DNA of 64,000 bases from Hymenobacter sediminicola (GCF_014250515.1 NZ_CP060202.1:2911001-2975000); one strand, 5' to 3'. Numbered from the stretch's first letter, positions 24,263-32,573 are shown. Notes: generated by a model not told the origin, from the sequence alone. Made by a program: numbers and translations.

Positions 24263-24301
24263 AAAAAGCCCCGCACCTCAGATGAGTATGCGGGGCTTTT
24301 A
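24263..24301. terminator. Perfect hairpin upstream of the RHH-like gene
   Basis: AAAAGCCCCGCA and TGCGGGGCTTTT form a perfect 12-bp stem with inner CTCA/TGAG pairing, flanked by A/T runs. It insulates the RHH-like gene from transcription coming from the tRNA side. Confidence 0.8.
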
Positions 24302-24388
24302 CCGTGGCTAGGAGCTGGCAACTACTTATCCAACAGGCAAAGCAAATATAAGTCACTGCCGCAAAAATGCGTTGGCCGCCGGCACTAC

Positions 24389-24429
24389 ACGTACCCCAGC
24401 AATGTGGCGTGTACCCCTACGCGTACCCC
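24389..24429 (+). repeat. Right integrase arm-type sites
   Basis: ACGTACCCC (24389-24397), GTGTACCCC (24409-24417) and GCGTACCCC (24421-24429) share the core GTACCCC and lie just inside the right attachment site. The last two start 12 bases apart, exactly as in the left cluster (11479, 11491). Confidence 0.6.
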
Positions 24430-24438
24430 GGGAAAACA

Positions 24439-24471
24439 AAAACCCCGTTTCTAGTTCAGAAACGGGGTTTT
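24439..24471. terminator. Terminator of tRNA-Ser
   Basis: A perfect 13-bp stem: AAAACCCCGTTTC (24439-24451) and GAAACGGGGTTTT (24459-24471) with a 7-base loop, beginning just after the tRNA 3' end on the minus strand. It differs in loop and stem from the left-end hairpin (11304-11336), so one of them came with the element. Confidence 0.85.
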
Positions 24472-24486
24472 ATGCAGAGAGGATGG
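24463..24486. repeat. Right attachment site (att direct repeat)
   Basis: This 24-bp copy of 11328-11351 covers the last 12 bases of the tRNA-Ser gene and the adjoining start of its terminator. Confidence 0.88.
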
Positions 24487-24562
24487 GATTCGAACCCACG
24501 ATGAGCTTTAGACCCATACACACTTTCCAGGCGTGCTCCTTCAACCACTCGGACACCTCTCT
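24475..24562 (-). tRNA. tRNA-Ser (anticodon GGA)
   Basis: Read on the minus strand, the acceptor stem AGAGAGG (5') pairs perfectly with CCTCTCT (3') and the discriminator is G. The anticodon stem-loop is CACGC-CTGGAAA-GTGTG with anticodon GGA. A long variable arm (class II tRNA) and the T-loop GGTTCGAATCC are present. CCA is not encoded. The 88-base gene remains intact despite integration of the element at its 3' end. Confidence 0.96.
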
Positions 24563-24631
24563 GGGTGCTGGGAAGTGGCGCAAAATAACACCCGATTTTC
24601 GGGATACGCAAGCTCCGGCCCCAACATCGGC

Positions 24632-25693
24632 TCAGACGATGGTGATTTCGCCGCGTAAGTCGTGGGTGAGCAGGCGGCGGGTTTCGGCAGCAGAGCGCTC
24701 CAGCCCCAGCACAAACATGAGCTTGGTGATGGCCGCTTCGCGGGTGATGTCGTCGCCGCCGAGCACGCCCAGGTCGGTGAGGTAGGCGCTGGTTTCGTAG
24801 CGGCCCTGCATCACGCGGCCTTCTTCGCACTGGCTGACATTCAGGAGCTGCACGCCCCGGTCGGTAGCTTCGCGCAGGCACTGCAGAAACCATGGCGCCG
24901 TGGGCGCATTGCCTGAGCCGTAGGTTTCGATGATGGCACCGCGCAGGTCAGCAGCTTCCAGTTGGGCGCGCACCATCCGCTCCGTGATGCCAGGAAAGAG
25001 CGGCAGGATCGTCACCCGGTCGTCGAGGCGCTGGTGGGCGTGCAGGTGAGCGGCGGGCAGCAGCCGAATCTGCTTGTCGTCGAAATCCAGCTCGATACCG
25101 GCACGGGCCAGCGGCGGGTAGTTTTCGGAGCGGAAGGCATTATACTGCTGGCTTTCCACCTTCTTGGCCCGGTTGCCCCGGATCAGCACGTCGTTGAAGA
25201 AGATGCACACCTCCGGCACGCGCACGGTACGGGCCATCGGATGGCGGGCAGCCGCTATTTCGAGAGCCGTAATGAGGTTGCGGCGGGCATCGGTGCGGAT
25301 GCGGCCCACGGGCACCTGCGCGCCGGTAAACACCACCGCCTTGCCCAGGTTTTCCAGCAGAAAGCTCAGCGCCGCCGCCGAATAGGCCATGGTATCGGTG
25401 CCATGCAGCACCACGAAACCGTCATAGCGGGCGTAGTTTCCCTGGATGAGGGCCGCGATGCGCAGCCAGTCCGCAATGGTGACGTTGCTGGAGTCAATAG
25501 GCTGACTGAGGCTCTGCACTTCCACCTGCATGTTCAGCTGACGCAGCTCTGGCATCTTCTTGCGGATCTGCTCGAAGTTCATCGGGACCAGCTCGCCGCG
25601 CTTGTTGTAGGCCATACCGACGGTACCGCCGGTATAGATGACGAGGACGGTGGCTTCGGGGAGGTTGTCGGGGTCGGTAGGCAAGGGCGGCAA
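24632..25693 (-). CDS. ansA: Type I L-asparaginase
   Basis: Hydrolyses asparagine to aspartate and ammonia. The 353-residue protein has the two asparaginase signatures: VLVIYTGGTVGMAY near the start (catalytic Thr in TGGT) and VVLHGTDTMAYSAAALSF (second catalytic Thr/Asp/Lys group). It lacks a signal peptide, fitting the cytoplasmic type I form, and the length fits. ATG at 25693. Chromosomal, immediately beyond the tRNA-Ser gene. Confidence 0.93.
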   Translation of the reverse strand: MPPLPTDPDNLPEATVLVIYTGGTVGMAYNKRGELVPMNFEQIRKKMPELRQLNMQVEVQSLSQPIDSSNVTIADWLRIAALIQGNYARYDGFVVLHGTDTMAYSAAALSFLLENLGKAVVFTGAQVPVGRIRTDARRNLITALEIAAARHPMARTVRVPEVCIFFNDVLIRGNRAKKVESQQYNAFRSENYPPLARAGIELDFDDKQIRLLPAAHLHAHQRLDDRVTILPLFPGITERMVRAQLEAADLRGAIIETYGSGNAPTAPWFLQCLREATDRGVQLLNVSQCEEGRVMQGRYETSAYLTDLGVLGGDDITREAAITKLMFVLGLERSAAETRRLLTHDLRGEITIV

Positions 25694-25748
25694 GGATTGG
25701 ATGGGGGCGGCAAGTTAGCAAGGCTGAGCGAGGCCAGTACGCAAACCC

Positions 25749-25848
25749 GTCATCCTGAGCTTGCGAAGGACCTTATCACGACTGAACGGCCACAGTTGCT
25801 ATATCTCGCTCTATGGTCCTAAGGTCCTTCGCTCTGCTCAAGATGACA
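25749..25848. repeat. Dispersed palindromic element, copy 1
   Basis: GTCATCCTGAGC at the left end and GCTCAAGATGAC (one mismatch) at the right face each other about 100 bases apart, with inner AAGGACCTT / AAGGTCCTT blocks. A related copy is at 27801-27897. Both lie in short gaps between genes, like REP/MITE-type non-coding repeats. Confidence 0.65.
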
Positions 25849-25876
25849 GGTTCGTCAGGATGACGGGCTGGGCAGC

Positions 25877-26644
25877 CTACAGGCTGAATAGCTTTTGTGC
25901 GTTTTGGGTGGTGGCTTCCACAACTTCTTCCACGTCTTTACCCAGCAATTCGGCCACGCGGCGAGCAATGAGCGGCAGGTAGGCGGGCTCGTTGCGTTTG
26001 CCACGGTACGGCACGGGAGCCAGATACGGGCAGTCCGTTTCGAGCAGCAGATGCTCAAGCGCGAGGCCGGGCAGTACCTTATCGAGGCCACCGTTTTTGA
26101 AGGTTGCCACGCCCCCGATGCCGAGCATAAACCCAAGCCGAATGGCCTCTTCGGCTTCGGCGCGGGTACCGGAAAAGCAGTGGTACACGCCGCGCAGCGT
26201 GCCGTCTTGGCCGGCTTCTACCAGCTCGGTGGTTTCGCGAAAGGCGTCGCGGGTGTGCAGCACGAGGGGCAGCTGGTGCTTTTTGGCGAGACCAATCTGG
26301 ACGTGCAACGCCTCCTGCTGCCAGCCCAAAGTGGTTTTGTCCCAGTACAGATCAATGCCGCACTCTCCTACCGCCGCGAAGGGCCGCTTGCTGAGCCAGT
26401 CTTCCACCTCGTACAACTCCTTTTCAAAGTTTTTGGTGACGTGGCACGGGTGCAGGCCCATCATGGCGTGGCACTGCTGCGGGAAGCGGGCCTCCGTTTC
26501 GAGCATCACATCGATGCTTTCGTGGTCGATGTTGGGCATGACAATGGTGCGCACACCGGCCTCGTAAGCGCGGTTGAGCATGTCGTCGCGGTCCGTCTTA
26601 AACTGCTCGGAATAGACGTGGGCGTGGGAGTCGGTGAGGTGCAT
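25877..26644 (-). CDS. TatD-family metal-dependent hydrolase
   Basis: A cytoplasmic nuclease/hydrolase of the TatD family. Start at 26644 (MHLTDSHAHVYSEQF) rather than 26668, because the metal-binding DSHAH motif should lie at the very N-terminus and this start avoids overlap with the next gene. Other signatures: AAVGECGIDLYW, LVLHTRDAF, GVYHCFSGT, LLETDCPYLAP and a conserved RNEPAYLP near the end. About 255 residues is standard. It shares strand with the glycosyltransferase gene upstream. Confidence 0.93.
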   Translation of the reverse strand: MHLTDSHAHVYSEQFKTDRDDMLNRAYEAGVRTIVMPNIDHESIDVMLETEARFPQQCHAMMGLHPCHVTKNFEKELYEVEDWLSKRPFAAVGECGIDLYWDKTTLGWQQEALHVQIGLAKKHQLPLVLHTRDAFRETTELVEAGQDGTLRGVYHCFSGTRAEAEEAIRLGFMLGIGGVATFKNGGLDKVLPGLALEHLLLETDCPYLAPVPYRGKRNEPAYLPLIARRVAELLGKDVEEVVEATTQNAQKLFSL

Positions 26645-26664
26645 AGCTAGTTGTCGGTTATGAG

Positions 26665-27765
26665 TCACTTATATCGTCTCCCCTTCCAGTCGAAGGAAAG
26701 CGGCAGCAGGCGAAAAATGGCAAGAGCAGCGGTGAGGGCAGGCGTGTACAGCTCGAACAAAGGCAGCAGCCCCAAAGGCGCGCGGCGGCCGGCGCGGCGG
26801 AAGCAAAGGGCTGCCAGCACACCCTGCAACAGCATTTTGGCCAACAACACGGCAGCAGCCGATAGTGGGCCAGCTAACCACCACAGTGCCAGCAGCGCCG
26901 GGTAGAAACCGGCATAGTAGAGCAACCCGCCCTGCAGCCACCACGGCAGCGCCTCTACACCACGGGTCCAGCGGCGGCGCTGATGGAGTAAGGCACCCAC
27001 CGTAGGCATCGGCAACGACTCAGCCAGCACTTCGGGCCGAAACAGGATGCGGTAGCCGAAGCCATGGCGCAGCGTGGCCCGGAACAGCTCAAAATCTTCG
27101 GTGACGGAGAATGGCAGCGCCTCGTAGCCGCCAGTGGCCTGGTAGGCGGCGCGGGCCACGAGCATGTTGTTGCCCATGGCCGTAACGGGCCGGCCCAGAT
27201 CAGAAACTACCTGCACAAGCCCGAGCGAAATCAGCCAGTCGAGCCCCTGGAGCCGGTCGAAGAGGCGCGGGCCCTGCACCAGCGTGAGTCCCGTGACGGT
27301 TCCGATGCCGGGCTGGGCGTGCGCCAGCAGCGCCTGGACCCAGGTGCGAGGCACGGCAATATCGGCGTCGGTGATGAGGAAATAGTCAGTAGTAGCGGCG
27401 CGGGTAAGGTGGGCCAGCACGTTGGCTTTGCCGCGGGCAGTACCGAGGTTTTCCCGAATGGCCAGGATATGGAAAGCACCTTCAAAACCATGCATAGCCT
27501 GGGTAGCAACAGCAGCGGTAGCATCGGTGGAAGCGTCGTCGCCGAGCAGCACTTCGAGCAAATGCGCCGGGTACTCCAGCTGCCGGATGGCGTGCAGGCA
27601 GCGGGCAATGGCCGTTTCTTCGTTGCGGGCAGCAATGAGGATACTCACGCGAGGCAGCGGCTGGGGCAACGGGCCGGGCTGACTGCCCCGCCGCAAAGCA
27701 AATAGCAGCGTAGAAACGGCCAGAATCAGAAACCAGCCGGCAAGAAAGAGCGTGAGGAACAGCAA
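26665..27765 (-). CDS. Family 2 glycosyltransferase (membrane, processive type)
   Basis: A 366-residue inner-membrane sugar transferase. It has an N-terminal membrane helix (MLFLTLFLAGWFLILAVSTL), a GT-A domain with VSILIAARNEETAIARCLHA, LGDDASTDAT and ITDADIAVP, the acceptor motif region SVTEDFELFRATLRHGFGYR and QRRRWTRG, then three C-terminal membrane segments. This is the cellulose synthase/hyaluronan synthase-like layout. It lies at the edge of a surface-polysaccharide block with deacetylase, GT4 and flippase genes on the same strand. Confidence 0.9.
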   Translation of the reverse strand: MLFLTLFLAGWFLILAVSTLLFALRRGSQPGPLPQPLPRVSILIAARNEETAIARCLHAIRQLEYPAHLLEVLLGDDASTDATAAVATQAMHGFEGAFHILAIRENLGTARGKANVLAHLTRAATTDYFLITDADIAVPRTWVQALLAHAQPGIGTVTGLTLVQGPRLFDRLQGLDWLISLGLVQVVSDLGRPVTAMGNNMLVARAAYQATGGYEALPFSVTEDFELFRATLRHGFGYRILFRPEVLAESLPMPTVGALLHQRRRWTRGVEALPWWLQGGLLYYAGFYPALLALWWLAGPLSAAAVLLAKMLLQGVLAALCFRRAGRRAPLGLLPLFELYTPALTAALAIFRLLPLSFDWKGRRYK

Positions 27766-27800
27766 GCTGAGGTGGTGAGGTGATAAGGTGGCAAAGTTAC

Positions 27801-27897
27801 TGTCATCCTGAGCTTGCGCAGAACCTTGTCAGGCCAGAACAAGTCATTCGGCAGTAGCTCAAACGTGGCAAGGTCCTTCGCGCTGCTCAGGATGACA
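27801..27897. repeat. Dispersed palindromic element, copy 2
   Basis: Perfect 13-bp terminal inverted repeats TGTCATCCTGAGC (27801-27813) and GCTCAGGATGACA (27885-27897) with inner AACCTTG / CAAGGT blocks. It is the second member of the family at 25749-25848. Confidence 0.7.
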
Positions 27898-27921
27898 GAT
27901 AGTGTATCTGCCGGTTTCACT

Positions 27922-28560
27922 TCATAGCACCTCAAACGAGTATCCTTGTTCAGCGCAGGCTTCGAGGTAGCGGGGCAGCACAGCACGCAGATTCTGGCGG
28001 GCCTTTTGGCTATCGTGGAACACGACTATGGAGCCGGGGCGGGTGTGCGCCAGAGCAGCGCGCAGGCAGGTCTGGGGCGGATAGGTGGCGTCGTAGTCGT
28101 AGGTCAGCACGTCCCACATGATGATGCGGTGGCAGGGATGCAGCGCAGCGGCCTGGGCGCGGGTGAGACGGCCGTAGGGCGGACGCAGCAGCGGGCGGGC
28201 CTCGGGCTGCGTCAGCAGCGCATCAAGGGCCTGCTGGCAGCGTTGCACGTCGGCCAGATACTGCGGTAGCGGGGTGCGCCACCCACTTACGTGGTGGAAG
28301 GTATGGTTAGCGAGGCGGTGGCCGCCAGCGAGTACCTGCCGGGCAATATCCGGGTGTTTTTCCAGGTTGTCGCCAACGCAAAAGAAGGTAGCGTGTGCAC
28401 CATATCGAGCCAGCTGCTCCAGCACGAAGGGCGTTTCTTCGGGAATGGGGCCGTCGTCGAAGGTGAGGTAGAGCGGCTTCTGCCCTGCCCGCACCGGCCC
28501 GCGCCACTCGGTGTGCGGCAGCCAGCGCTGCATGATTTCGGGGAGGCGGTGAAGACGCAT
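27922..28560 (-). CDS. Polysaccharide deacetylase (NodB domain)
   Basis: Removes acetyl groups from N-acetylhexosamine polymers. The 212-residue protein carries the NodB motifs in order: LTFDDGP (catalytic Asp and metal Asp), ATFFCVGDNLEKHP, the metal-binding HRLANHTFHH, RPPYGRLT and a closing GSIVVFHDSQKA (catalytic His). There is no signal peptide, so it acts in the cytoplasm or at the inner face of the membrane, or through an unclassical route. Neighbouring GT2, GT4 and flippase genes support a role in surface glycan modification. Confidence 0.93.
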   Translation of the reverse strand: MRLHRLPEIMQRWLPHTEWRGPVRAGQKPLYLTFDDGPIPEETPFVLEQLARYGAHATFFCVGDNLEKHPDIARQVLAGGHRLANHTFHHVSGWRTPLPQYLADVQRCQQALDALLTQPEARPLLRPPYGRLTRAQAAALHPCHRIIMWDVLTYDYDATYPPQTCLRAALAHTRPGSIVVFHDSQKARQNLRAVLPRYLEACAEQGYSFEVL

Positions 28561-28653
28561 AAGACGGAGCAGAATGGAGCGCTAAAGTACGGCAGGCGGC
28601 GCGGAAGGGCTACGACAGGCAGTGGAAACAGCGTCAGCGCATTATGCCGGATG

Positions 28654-29829
28654 CTATTTTCTGGCTACACTTTCGATGGACTCCCACAACACCTCGGCGC
28701 TTTGCTGCCACGAAAAGCGCCGAACATTCAGCAGGCCTCTTTCGATGAGCTGCTGCCGCAGCTCTGGCTCCTGATGCAGCCGGACCAGCGCGTCGGCAAT
28801 AGCGGCGGGACTGTGCGGATCGGCGAGCAGGGCCGCGCCGCCGGCTACTTCGGGCATGGAGCTGCAGTTGGAGGTGAGCACCGGCGAGGCACAGGCCTGG
28901 GCCTCAATAATGGGAATGCCGAAGCCTTCGAAAAACGGCACGTAGGCCGTGGCTAAGGCGGCGGCATACAGCTGCACTAGCTCATCGTCCGTAACGCGGC
29001 CGGTCAGATGCACGTCCTGGCGGAACTGCATCTGCTGGTACACGTCGAACATCGGGCCGGCCTGCCAGGCGGTACGCCCCACAATAAGCAGCTTGGTGGG
29101 CGCTCCGGTGCGCTGCTTGAACTCGTCGAAGGCGCGGAGCAGGTTGGGCAGGTTCTTACGCGGCTGCAGCGCCCCCACGAATAGGAAGTACGGCTTACCG
29201 GCGGCGTACCGCTCACGCGTAGCCTGTTGCTGAGCGTCCGGCAGCGGCCGAAAATGCTCGTCGGCAGCGTTATAAGCAATGCTGATGCGGGCGGCAGGAA
29301 TACCATAGGTCTGCACCAGATCCTGCCGCGTAGCCTCCGACACCGCCACCAGCCGCTGAGTGGCGCGGGCAAAGCGCGGTGTAAAAAACCGGTAGTAGCG
29401 CTGCACCAGCCCGCCGGTATGCTCCCGGAAGTGCTCGAAGGCAAGGTCGTGGAAAACCGTGACGCGCGGTACACTGGTAGCCAGCGTGGTGTAGCCATCG
29501 GGGCTGAGGAACACGGCCGGTTTGTGCTGGCGCAACCATAGCGCAACGGCGCCTTCAAACCAAGCCAGCCATAGCAGCGGATGCCGGGCCGGTGGGGCCA
29601 GCACATGCGGCACTACATTCGGGCCAAACAGGTAGCGGGCATCGTAGGCGCGGTCGAAGAGAAAATGGAACGTGTGCTCCGGATGGGCCGCCACAAGGCA
29701 CTTCAGCGTTTCGTAGGTGAAGCGCCCGATGCCTTCGAGCTGGTCGCCGGGAAGCAGGAAGCGGACGTTGACGGCTATGTGCAAAGAGTCAGGAGTGAGA
29801 GGTGAAGGCGGAGCAAAGGTACTGGCCAC
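28654..29829 (-). CDS. Family 4 glycosyltransferase
   Basis: A 391-residue GT-B sugar transferase of the mannosyltransferase type. The N-terminal half begins LHIAVNVRFLLPGDQLEGIG and has TVFHDLAFE; the C-terminal half has the nucleotide-sugar-binding signature FVGALQPRKNLPNLLRAF, TGRVTDDELVQLYAAA and the EX7E-type PFFEGFGIPIIEAQACASP. The stop of the flippase gene touches its start, so they are cotranscribed. Acceptor and sugar cannot be predicted. Confidence 0.92.
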   Translation of the reverse strand: MASTFAPPSPLTPDSLHIAVNVRFLLPGDQLEGIGRFTYETLKCLVAAHPEHTFHFLFDRAYDARYLFGPNVVPHVLAPPARHPLLWLAWFEGAVALWLRQHKPAVFLSPDGYTTLATSVPRVTVFHDLAFEHFREHTGGLVQRYYRFFTPRFARATQRLVAVSEATRQDLVQTYGIPAARISIAYNAADEHFRPLPDAQQQATRERYAAGKPYFLFVGALQPRKNLPNLLRAFDEFKQRTGAPTKLLIVGRTAWQAGPMFDVYQQMQFRQDVHLTGRVTDDELVQLYAAALATAYVPFFEGFGIPIIEAQACASPVLTSNCSSMPEVAGGAALLADPHSPAAIADALVRLHQEPELRQQLIERGLLNVRRFSWQQSAEVLWESIESVARK

Positions 29830-31242
29830 TCATTTCTGTTCTTCTCTACCTCTCTTTTCCAGTAGCAGGCGCAGCTCGGACAGGCGCAGGATGCCGGTAA
29901 GAAACAGGATGACGACGAAAGCCAGACCCGCCAGAACCGACTCGGGCAGCCAGTGCAGCCGCAAGCCGGTTTGCAGCCCGAACCACACGGCGCAAAGCAG
30001 CCCGAAGGCCAAGCCCAGCCGCGCCAGCCAGTTCCAGGGCACCGCAATGCCGGTACGGCGCTGCACCAGCCACAAGTACCCCACCGACACAAATACGGCG
30101 CACACCAGCGTGTTGATGGCCCCGGCCACAGCCCCCAGTTTCGGGAGCAGCACTAGGTTTAGGCCCACGTTCAGAGCAATACTGGCCGCCACCAGCCAGC
30201 TGACGGGCCGCTCGTGGTTGGTGCTGGTGAGCAGGGTGCTGTAGATGGCAAAGAAGGCATGCACCAGCACGCTGACAAACAGAATCTTGAGGCAAAGCGC
30301 CATACGGCTCACTTCCAGTGGGGTGCTGTGCCCAAACTGCCAGAACAGAATTTCGCCCCGGAACAGCACAAACGCGCAGATCAGCAGCATGGGCACCGTC
30401 ACGACGCGCTGCCCAAACCAGAGTAGGTCGCGCTGCTCGGCGGGGCGGGCAGTGGCATGGGCAAACTTGGCAAAAAACAGCGGCAGCACCGTCCAGAGGT
30501 ACATCATCATGGTGTCGCACCAGCGGTAGGCGGCGGCGTAGTAGCTGGCTTCCTGCGCCGATACCAGCCGCTCCAGCATGAGCATATCAATCCGCTCATT
30601 CAGGCCATACACCAGCGTAATGAAAGCCAGTGGCAAGCTGGCTTTGAGCACCGTGCGGGCATGGTCCCAGCGCAGCCGAAACTTCACCCGGCCATACAGG
30701 CGCGTCACGAGGCCGTAGAGCACGATAAAGGTGAAGCCAATGGCCACCGACCGGGCACCTACATAATTGTTGAGCGTGATGCCAATGGGGACCAGGGCCA
30801 GCACCAGCCCCAGCAGCAGAAACTTCTCCAGAACCGACAGCAGCGCATCGGTATTGAAGCGCTGGTGGGCCTGCAGCACGCCCCGCAGAAACAGCGTGTA
30901 CTGGGCCAGCAGCAGCCCGCCGCCTGTGAGGGCAAGCAGCGTGAGCGTATGCCCGCGGTAGCCCAGCAACCACCCAATGCTCACCGTAGCCACCAGAAAC
31001 AGCGCCGAAAGCCCGCCCTTCAGCGGCAGCAGCGTGGGGAAATACTCGGTCAGAAACTCTGGAGTGGCGGCCACGCGCTTGGTGGTGAGCTGCGTGGTGC
31101 CCAGATCCGACACTGATGCCACGATGGTGGCCAGCGTGAAGAGGGCTGTGAACGTGCCAAACGCTTCGTGCCCCAGCCGGTCTTGCACCAGATTCTCGAC
31201 CACCACCCAGCCTGGCTTTACCAGCAGGTTGAGCAGCACCAC
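29830..31242 (-). CDS. Wzx-type polysaccharide flippase
   Basis: An inner-membrane lipid-linked oligosaccharide exporter with about 12-14 hydrophobic segments (LTLLALTGGGLLLAQYTLFL, AFITLVYGLNERIDMLMLER) and a C-terminal half of repeated membrane pairs. The listed GTG start at 31242 probably cuts a few residues. The frame stays open upstream (IKRFFGNISFVVLLNLLVKP) to a TAA near 31300 without an obvious ATG, so the true start is uncertain. The following GT4 gene begins directly at its end. It is divergent from the Wzz-like gene. Confidence 0.88.
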   Translation of the reverse strand: MVLLNLLVKPGWVVVENLVQDRLGHEAFGTFTALFTLATIVASVSDLGTTQLTTKRVAATPEFLTEYFPTLLPLKGGLSALFLVATVSIGWLLGYRGHTLTLLALTGGGLLLAQYTLFLRGVLQAHQRFNTDALLSVLEKFLLLGLVLALVPIGITLNNYVGARSVAIGFTFIVLYGLVTRLYGRVKFRLRWDHARTVLKASLPLAFITLVYGLNERIDMLMLERLVSAQEASYYAAAYRWCDTMMMYLWTVLPLFFAKFAHATARPAEQRDLLWFGQRVVTVPMLLICAFVLFRGEILFWQFGHSTPLEVSRMALCLKILFVSVLVHAFFAIYSTLLTSTNHERPVSWLVAASIALNVGLNLVLLPKLGAVAGAINTLVCAVFVSVGYLWLVQRRTGIAVPWNWLARLGLAFGLLCAVWFGLQTGLRLHWLPESVLAGLAFVVILFLTGILRLSELRLLLEKRGREEQK

Positions 31243-31424
31243 GAAGCTAATATTTCCGAAAAAGCGTTTGATACGGTTGTCAGCTAAAGGATTGGGCGGG
31301 CCAAATTACACGGATAGAATGAGGAATGAAGCATAAGCAGGCCGGAAGACCCGCCAGACAAATGCCTGGCCTGGCCCAATTGCGCATTCTTTGTTCTGCA
31401 TTCCCTAATCTTGCCCGATTGCAG

Positions 31425-31432
31425 TAGCTTTG
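31425..31432 (+). promoter_or_regulatory. Bacteroidota -7 box upstream of the Wzz-like gene
   Basis: TAGCTTTG matches TAnnTTTG perfectly, 61 bases before the ATG at 31494. A TTG at the expected -33 distance is not obvious, so this is a partial match only. Confidence 0.35.
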
Positions 31433-31493
31433 CTCCACTGCGCTGCATCCGGTAGGCCGGCTGCAACACGTTTGGTAGTCTTTTCTGTCCCGT

Positions 31494-32573
31494 ATGTCAT
31501 CCCGCTCCTATTCGCTGCTGGGCCTGTGGCCTGTTATCAATCGTTGGAAATATCTGGTAATAGGGGCCTTGGCGCTGGCGCTGGTCGTAAGCGCAGTAGT
31601 AGCGCTGCTGATGCCCAATATCTATAAGTCGACCACGGTTTTCTACCCCACCGACCCCCAGACCACGGACCCTGACCGGATTGTGACTGAGGGCGGCAAG
31701 CTGGAACTGGGCGGCCGCACCGAAGACCTGGACCGGGTTATTACCATTGGTCAGTCGCAGCCGGTAGCCGAGGGCATTATCCGGCGGTTTCGCCTGCATG
31801 AGCACTACAAAGTGGGCAAGGCCGGCGATGATGCAGCCGATAACGCGGCACTCAACGAGTTTTCCAGCAACCTCGACATCGTGCACAACGACCGGGACGC
31901 CATCGAGCTGACTTTCCGGGACAAGGACAAAGTGCTGGCCGCGCGCATTGCCAATGCCATGGTGCAAAGCATCGACTCCGTGAACCAGCAGCTTACGTTT
32001 GCCAACCGAGGCAAGGTACTGGAGCTGTATGCGCAGCGCCGCAACTTCCTCCAGCGTGAATACCAGAGCACTTCCGACAGCCTGCTGGCAGGCCGCCGCC
32101 GCTACGGCATCTACGGGCTGGCCCTGGAATCCCGGTATCTGGCCAAGGAAATCATTGAAACGGAAAGCGCCCTGCGCCGCGCCGAGGGCGAAGGCAACAG
32201 CAGCAAGGCCGCCGGGCTGCGCCGCGCCCTGCGCGCCCTCACCAAAACGGAAGGCGGCAACATCTTCAACCTGGAAAGCTACACCACCGGCATCGACCGG
32301 ATGAATACACTCTACGCCCGCTTCGCCGACCTGCAGAACCGTCTCATCAAGGCCCGCAGCGACTATGAAACGGCCCGCTTGGGTATCAGCGGCAAGATTT
32401 CCAACATTTATGTAGTGCAGGAAGCTTACCCCGCTACCCGCAAGGCGGCACCGGTGCGCTGGTTCATCGTCATGTCGTCGGTGCTGATTACGTTCGCGCT
32501 GTCGGTCATCTTCATCACGCTGCTGGAGCTATACCGGGGCAACCTGAGCATGGGTAAGCCTGCGGCTCGCTAA
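31494..32573 (+). CDS. Wzz-like chain-length / lipopolysaccharide biosynthesis protein
   Basis: A 359-residue inner-membrane protein of the polysaccharide copolymerase class. N-terminal membrane helix (YLVIGALALALVVSAVVALL) is followed by YKSTTVFYPTDPQTTDPDRI, a long coiled-coil periplasmic domain (about 60-300), and a C-terminal membrane helix after YPATRKAAPVRWFIVMSSVL. This is the standard Wzz layout that sets glycan chain length. The O-antigen ligase/polymerase gene follows 24 bases later, so the two work together. Confidence 0.9.
   Translation: MSSRSYSLLGLWPVINRWKYLVIGALALALVVSAVVALLMPNIYKSTTVFYPTDPQTTDPDRIVTEGGKLELGGRTEDLDRVITIGQSQPVAEGIIRRFRLHEHYKVGKAGDDAADNAALNEFSSNLDIVHNDRDAIELTFRDKDKVLAARIANAMVQSIDSVNQQLTFANRGKVLELYAQRRNFLQREYQSTSDSLLAGRRRYGIYGLALESRYLAKEIIETESALRRAEGEGNSSKAAGLRRALRALTKTEGGNIFNLESYTTGIDRMNTLYARFADLQNRLIKARSDYETARLGISGKISNIYVVQEAYPATRKAAPVRWFIVMSSVLITFALSVIFITLLELYRGNLSMGKPAAR

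Larger units (their letters stand above)
11352..24462. mobile_element. tRNA-Ser-integrated ~13.1-kb element with integrase, replication module and R-M cargo
   Basis: Bordered by the 24-bp direct repeats at 11328-11351 and 24463-24486. The integrase gene lies immediately inside the left end and GTGTACCCC-like repeats lie inside both ends. Contents in order: integrase, orphan gene, HTH protein, small protein, VirE_N protein, DUF3987 protein, hypothetical, type IIG R-M, PUA-like protein, frameshifted gene, and a small RHH-like gene on the minus strand. No relaxase, T4SS coupling protein or phage structural gene is seen. Several genes (12.8-13.8 kb, 21.2-21.9 kb, 22.6-23.0 kb) are visibly AT-richer than the surrounding chromosome. 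Confidence 0.85.

Noticed and set aside
23847..24356. Longer start at 24356 for the RHH-like gene
   Set aside because: It would require translating through a perfect terminator hairpin (24263-24301), and the extra N-terminus is Cys-rich and unlike a protein start.
24372..24785. 137-codon plus-strand ORF across tRNA-Ser
   Set aside because: Runs through an intact tRNA gene and into the antisense of ansA.
24962..25822. 286-codon plus-strand ORF opposite ansA
   Set aside because: Complement of the asparaginase reading frame; His/Val/Gln-biased without domain.
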